Position numbers and translations under genes: made by a program. The notes beneath the pieces are model-generated. The model was not told the DNA's origin and ran no database searches. It worked only from the letters and a program-made list of their open reading frames with translations. From Owenia fusiformis (Eukaryota; Annelida; Polychaeta; Sabellida; Oweniidae): a DNA stretch of 64,000 nt. Positions 59,933-64,000 of the stretch are shown here, piece by piece (positions within the stretch are counted from its first letter, which is position 1; every line of letters begins with the position of its first letter). The stretch is taken from contig CAIIXF020000001.1 of assembly GCA_903813345.2 (NCBI GenBank), positions 40,765,366 through 40,829,365 of the forward strand. The letters are read 5' to 3'.

Positions 59933-60269
59933 CAGGCCTGTCAACTTGGGAACACCTAACATGAGTGACTTGGAAATGTGGACACCTTGGTCCAATACAA
60001 AAAATTTCTAATGGAATGCGTGACATATACGTGATCCGCGTGAAAAGTCCGAACGAAATGCGTACGTTTTTTTTTCGGCGTTCATATTTTTGCTGTGTAG
60101 ACGAGCTTTTTTAGAAATTTTTCTACAGAAATATTTTTGCTTGACAATTACCAGGTAAAATGCGTATTTGCGTGACATTTTCTGTCACGCAAAAATAACT
60201 GGCGTGACTTCAAATTCTTCAGCAAATGCGTGACAAATACGCAAATTGCGGGACGGTTCGACAGGCCTG
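59933..60269 (-). mobile_element. 337-bp CAGGCCTGTCAAC element, 6-bp duplication
   Basis: Inverted relative to the 56622 copy: the left end carries the GTTCCCAAGTTGACAGGCCTG terminus in reverse complement, and the right end carries the GTCCCGCAATTTGCG end with one change in the TIR. TATAAA flanks both sides (59927-59932, 60270-60275). The AAGGTGTTCA block is shorter than in the 56622 copy. Confidence 0.88.
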
Positions 60270-60367
60270 TATAAAGTATGTAGGATATTATATAAGCAAT
60301 TATAATGTTATTTCCCTGTGGTCCCTCAGATAATATCATATCGACGATTGTAAATTTGTGGACGAAA

Positions 60368-60427
60368 GGGATTCAGACGATTGGGATTCGGATCATTGGG
60401 ATTCATACTATTAGGATTAGGACCAAT
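60368..60427 (+). repeat. 15-bp tandem repeat, four units
   Basis: Four diverged copies of GGGATTCRGATCATT-type units (starting 60368, 60383, 60398, 60413). Confidence 0.75.
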
Positions 60428-60517
60428 GGTGAATCCTCTATACATCGCTCAAATGTCCAAGAGAGAAATGAACTTACAACTTAGGCATATTCATTTACTC
60501 TGCAATGACTCTCGTTA

Positions 60518-60712
60518 CAAGTTGCTACTACAGTCTCAGCTGTAATGGCTAGCCTTTATGGCTCAGGGGTACAGCTTCAGACTCTGGGAGCGGAAGGTCC
60601 TGAGTTTGATTCACACGAAGCACTGAATTTAGCACACCCTTTCATGTCCAGTATCCGACTGGTCATACTACAGCTCCCTGGACAAGCATGCTCAGGTTGT
60701 TACAGTACAACA
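60518..60712 (+). repeat. tRNA-Ala-like SINE, copy 2
   Basis: Matches the 27600 SINE from GCTACTACAGTCT through TGGCTAGCCTTTATGGCT, a decayed A box, a B-box relic GAGTTTGATTC, and the body ACTGAATTTAGCA...CAGCTCCC...GTTACAGTACAA. The open frame crossing it (60545-60841) is not a gene. Confidence 0.75.
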
Positions 60713-61522
60713 GAACGATCAGAAGAAATGCATGCTCTATGCTATGCTTCATGCTCTATGGGATGCTCTAATTGCATTTCACTAAATAATTTGAGTTCAT
60801 TCATTGGCTTTCAATTTCTAAAATTGGCGGAGAAAAGGTGATTTATACCACAAAAGGAAGGAATAGTGCAAATGTACTGTAAGAATGGCCCAATTATTAG
60901 GATAGCCACATCTCATCAAGCCATTGTCTTTTTGCACCCTTTATTCATAGAGCGAATAGATACAACCACTTATTACTTTCATCCATGTCAATAATTACAA
61001 GGGGAATATTGATGATGATGACGATGATCTGTGATGATATATTTGCCTGATGCAATCTCTTATGAAACTTACTTTGGCGTATGTGTAAAGTTCTCGTTTC
61101 AGGAAACAGGTACATATTTCGGATTGTAAATAACTATTTGATTTATTTGTTATTATGTAAGCAAAACACTTTCAACCAGTGGTCAACATGTTACCTCTGG
61201 CACGCTTATTCACCTATTCTGATTACAATTGACTTGTTTACCATCACTTCCGGTTATTGGGTGCACTTGAAATAAATGTTAAAAAACAAAAGAATCCACG
61301 TGCCGACAACTTGACAGTTGCACTTGAATTTATGATCTAAATATAATCACGTCTTTTATGCTACAAATCAAGAACCTATTTCAGTGCAAACCACAATGAA
61401 GAATTCGGAAGCAGCCAATGCCTTGCCCAACCCACCACATGGATGAATCATCAATTTTGACTTTGACTTTGAGTGCATCAATTTCATTTAGCTTTTTGCA
61501 AATAAACAGAGGTTCAACTTAC
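60713..61522. other. AT-rich sequence, nothing recognised
   Basis: A short GAT-rich run lies at about 61011-61040. No gene is recognised. Confidence 0.35.
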
Positions 61523-61675
61523 TTTTTGAATGCCACCAATGCGTTCTCTAAGCGTGTAAGCGTCATTCTGCATCTGACTTAAACGTTGACGTTGGATATC
61601 GCTCTTGTAAATCGAATTTCTTTGCAGATATTTCAAAAATCGTGGTTGTGTCAGAGGATCGTCTATTGGAATTTG
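61523..61675 (-). CDS. Candidate coding exon, unknown protein
   Basis: On the minus strand an open segment of exactly 51 codons lies between an AG at 61677-61676 and a strong GTAAGTTG donor (61522). It reads PRFLKYLQRNSIYKSD, then IQRQRLSQMQNDAYTLRERI, a charged, probably coiled-coil-forming sequence. The acceptor has little pyrimidine tract and an in-frame TAG just before it, so the alternative is a first exon starting at the internal Met (MQNDAY...). A CCAAT box on this strand at about 61736-61742 supports a nearby promoter. I do not recognise the family; the rest of the gene is not found. Confidence 0.45.
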
Positions 61676-62397
61676 CTAACGTGGTTATTTCCTCATCTCA
61701 TTAGAATATTCATGAGTGCTTGAAATACCCGTTGCTGATTGGTTCAAATCAAGGTCACCCCTCAAATTATGGCAGGTGCGCGCATGGCAATTCTTATCAA
61801 TATTCCAGCAAATTTACTGTTTTCTCTATCATATGAGTATTTTCCTGAATTTTATTTATGAAATATTTAAGATGGAAACCTATGTAACACATCTGACTAG
61901 GTTTTGTAGAAACAGCATGGTTTAAATCTTGCGAAAAACACTGTTATGTGATTTGTTTACATTTTAAACCTGACCTCGAAAGTGAAAGTACCTCGTGACT
62001 TCTTAGGAAACAGGAAGATCAGTGCAAAATTCAATGAACATGGACATATCAGACTTATCAATGGGATGTTTTGGTGGATTTCTTTGTAAATCCCCAAACA
62101 AAAAAAACATTGGATATCAATTGGAGCAATCCACTTCATGCCATAGTTTAGACATGTGCATTTCAACAATTTCATGGCTTATTAAGTTATATAGATACAG
62201 GGAATGTAACATGTATAATGATTATGAATCATCAATATTCATGAGGATCAGTTGATGGAATACTTGTGATGAGTAGGGACCATGACGTGGCTCGTGCTTA
62301 CTTATTAGTCATCAATTAAAATAACAACTACCCCAACAAACAAATCATTCCAAGTTTCTTTATTTCAATCTTATTGCCAATTATTCCATCAAGGCTG
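61676..62397. other. Possible promoter region, then AT-rich sequence
   Basis: A minus-strand GAACCAATCAGCAACGGG at about 61728-61745 carries a CCAAT box. The remainder shows nothing recognisable. Confidence 0.35.
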
Positions 62398-63012
62398 GGG
62401 ATTCAATGCCAACTATTGTGTTGGGATCCTATGCTAATATTATTGTGTTGGGATCATATGCCAACTATTGCATTGGGATCCTATGCTAATATTATTGTGT
62501 TGGGATCATATGCCAATTATGCCATATTATATAATAATGTTGGGATCATATGCCAATTATTGTGTAATAATCCTATGTCATTATTATGTTGGGATCATAT
62601 GCCAATTATTGTGTAATAATCCTATGCCATTATTATGTTGGGATCATATGCCAATTATTGTGATGGGAACATATATGACAATTCCTGGATCCTATGCCAA
62701 TTATTGTGTTGGAATCATATGCCAATTATTATGTTGGGATCATCCTATGCCAATTATTGTGTTGGGGTCATATGCCAATTATTATGTTGGGATCATCCTA
62801 TGCCAATTATTGTGTTGGGATCATATGCCAATTATTATGTTGGGATCATATGCCAATTATTGTGTTGGGATTATATGCTTATATTGGGTAAGGATACTAG
62901 CCTGGGTTCTATGACAATTATTGTTTTGGGATAATATGCCAACTGTTGTCTTGGGATTATTCACCAGTTGTTATGTTTGAATCATATGCCAATTATTGTG
63001 TTGGGATCCTCT
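62398..63012 (+). repeat. Minisatellite of about 25 bp, some two dozen units
   Basis: Diverged units of TATGCCAATTATTGTGTTGG plus GATCA are repeated throughout, some extended to 27-28 bp (GGATCATCC) and some with TGTAATAATCC. Long open frames on the plus strand (for example 62468-62914) exist only because the unit lacks stops in these phases; their repetitive QLLCWDHMPIIV peptide is not a gene. Confidence 0.92.
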
Positions 63013-64000
63013 GCAGCTTTTATGTTACAATATTATTGTCAGTTATTGAGTTGCATCACTTAACTTAATGGTTAAACATTGTGAAAATGACATTTTAAAA
63101 ATGAGACTTAAAAATGGGACTAAAAGGGAGTTTGTCGAATCCACCAAAGAGGGGGGGGGGGGGAGTCTGAGTCTGGGCCTGTGAGTGTGGGACCACCAGA
63201 GACTTGATTTAATGATAGGTGACTAAAGTTAAGACTAAGTTGGTGGCCACCCAGAAGATTTAATTACATCCTTTCTTCAGAACTATAATCATACATGCAC
63301 AATATACTAATAATGATGTATTGCTCAGTATCACACAAGTCTGTAACAAATACACAACAATGATTCCAACACTTACTGACTTAGTGGGAGACAAAATATG
63401 TAATTTTCACTATAGTAAACCACAAGAGATATTTCTAACATGACTTGGTCACCTCAAGGTGGCACTGGGCATGATCCAAGTAGGAGAGAATTGACATGAT
63501 TTAATTACTCAGATGCGAGTAGGTAGTTACCAGTTTCGCCACCAGGTGGCTGATTCGGGGGAAATAACATGGCAGGGTATTGCAAAATTCCCTTAAACTT
63601 GAATATGCATCAGTTTTAATGGTTCACTTTTCAAATTACCCTTATGTATGTGATAGTTATACAAATTAAAATATGTCCAGTAAAAGAAAATATTATCTGC
63701 CACATCTGTATCTGTGAATTGTAAAATTGTTTTAACAATTCACAGGTTGCTTTAGAACTAACCTCACCACCCAGGGTAATTAAAAAATAACACATTACCA
63801 ACAGTTAAAAAAAAGTAACTGGTAGAACAACAATATTAAATATACACGTTGTTTTTGCTCATATGGAGCACCTTTATTGTTAAAACAAAGTACTGGTATA
63901 TGCAATGATATATGACAATAATACTGAGGCCACATGGGCGGATCTGGGAACCAACTTGGGGGGGGGGGGGGGGGGCATATTTCAACAAAAAAATTCTGTT
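63013..64000. other. AT-rich end region with repeat fragments
   Basis: Runs of G occur at 63151-63163 and 63957-63975. About 63505-63565 is the inverted partner of the repeat at 1008-1060 (GCCACCAGGTGGC core). The GGCGGATCTGGG near 63938 may be the end of a TIR element continuing past the window. No gene is recognised. Confidence 0.4.

Noticed and set aside
62374-62934. Long overlapping plus-strand frames with QLLCWDHMPIIV-type repeats
   Set aside because: They are translations of the 25-bp minisatellite; all three phases are open because the unit lacks stops.
62398-63012. CRISPR-like array
   Set aside because: Units are contiguous and diverged with no unique spacers, and the genome is eukaryotic; it is a minisatellite.

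Overview
This is an AT-rich, gene-poor stretch of animal nuclear DNA. The evidence is spliced genes with GT-AG introns, tRNA-derived SINEs, a Penelope-type reverse transcriptase fragment, and many short DNA transposons with terminal inverted repeats (TIRs). The repeat mixture fits a marine invertebrate (hemichordate, other invertebrate deuterostome or mollusc-like genome), but the species cannot be fixed from the sequence. No bacterial genes, operons, CRISPR arrays or rRNA genes are visible.

Two protein-coding genes are recognisable. A GADD45 stress-response gene lies on the minus strand. Five coding exons can be read from 55829 down to 48889, followed by a separate 3' UTR exon that ends at 47865 and runs down to a poly(A) signal near 46912. 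A heterotrimeric G-protein gamma subunit lies on the plus strand. Nearly all of it is in one terminal exon at 34946-35166, ending in the prenylation box CVIL; its initiator exon is missing or distant. Three further open segments with splice-like borders (13714-13848 plus, 15368-15560 minus, 61523-61675 minus) may be exons but match no family I recognise.

The rest is mostly transposon sediment. From 1 to 9 kb there are two palindromic TA-flanked elements in AT-rich sequence. From 9.1 to 12.9 kb there is a 1.3 kb element with a hAT-like element nested in it, then a decayed repeat region. From 14 to 16 kb there is SINE sequence. At 17.3-19.4 kb there is a 2.07 kb element with arms of about 0.5 kb, CAC termini and a 5-bp target-site duplication (TSD). 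From 19.8 to 24 kb there is a broken reverse transcriptase with several copies of its tail. From 27 to 32 kb there is a tRNA-Ala-like SINE and more TIR elements. From 35 to 43 kb there is a triplicated 23-bp repeat, tandem and palindromic elements, and a second CAC-ended palindrome. From 44 to 46 kb there are two SINEs, one interrupted by a TIR element. The 46-56 kb GADD45 locus is comparatively free of recognisable repeats. From 56.5 to 64 kb there are nested TIR elements, another SINE and a 25-bp minisatellite.

The strongest novelty candidates are two groups of non-autonomous DNA transposons with unusual, directly visible target-site duplications: CAG-ended families with 6-bp duplications (9158, 28013, 56622, 59933) and CAC-ended, nearly fully palindromic elements with 5-bp duplications (17335, 38813). 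The second group recalls Transib/RAG-type termini, but no transposase is present in the window to confirm that.
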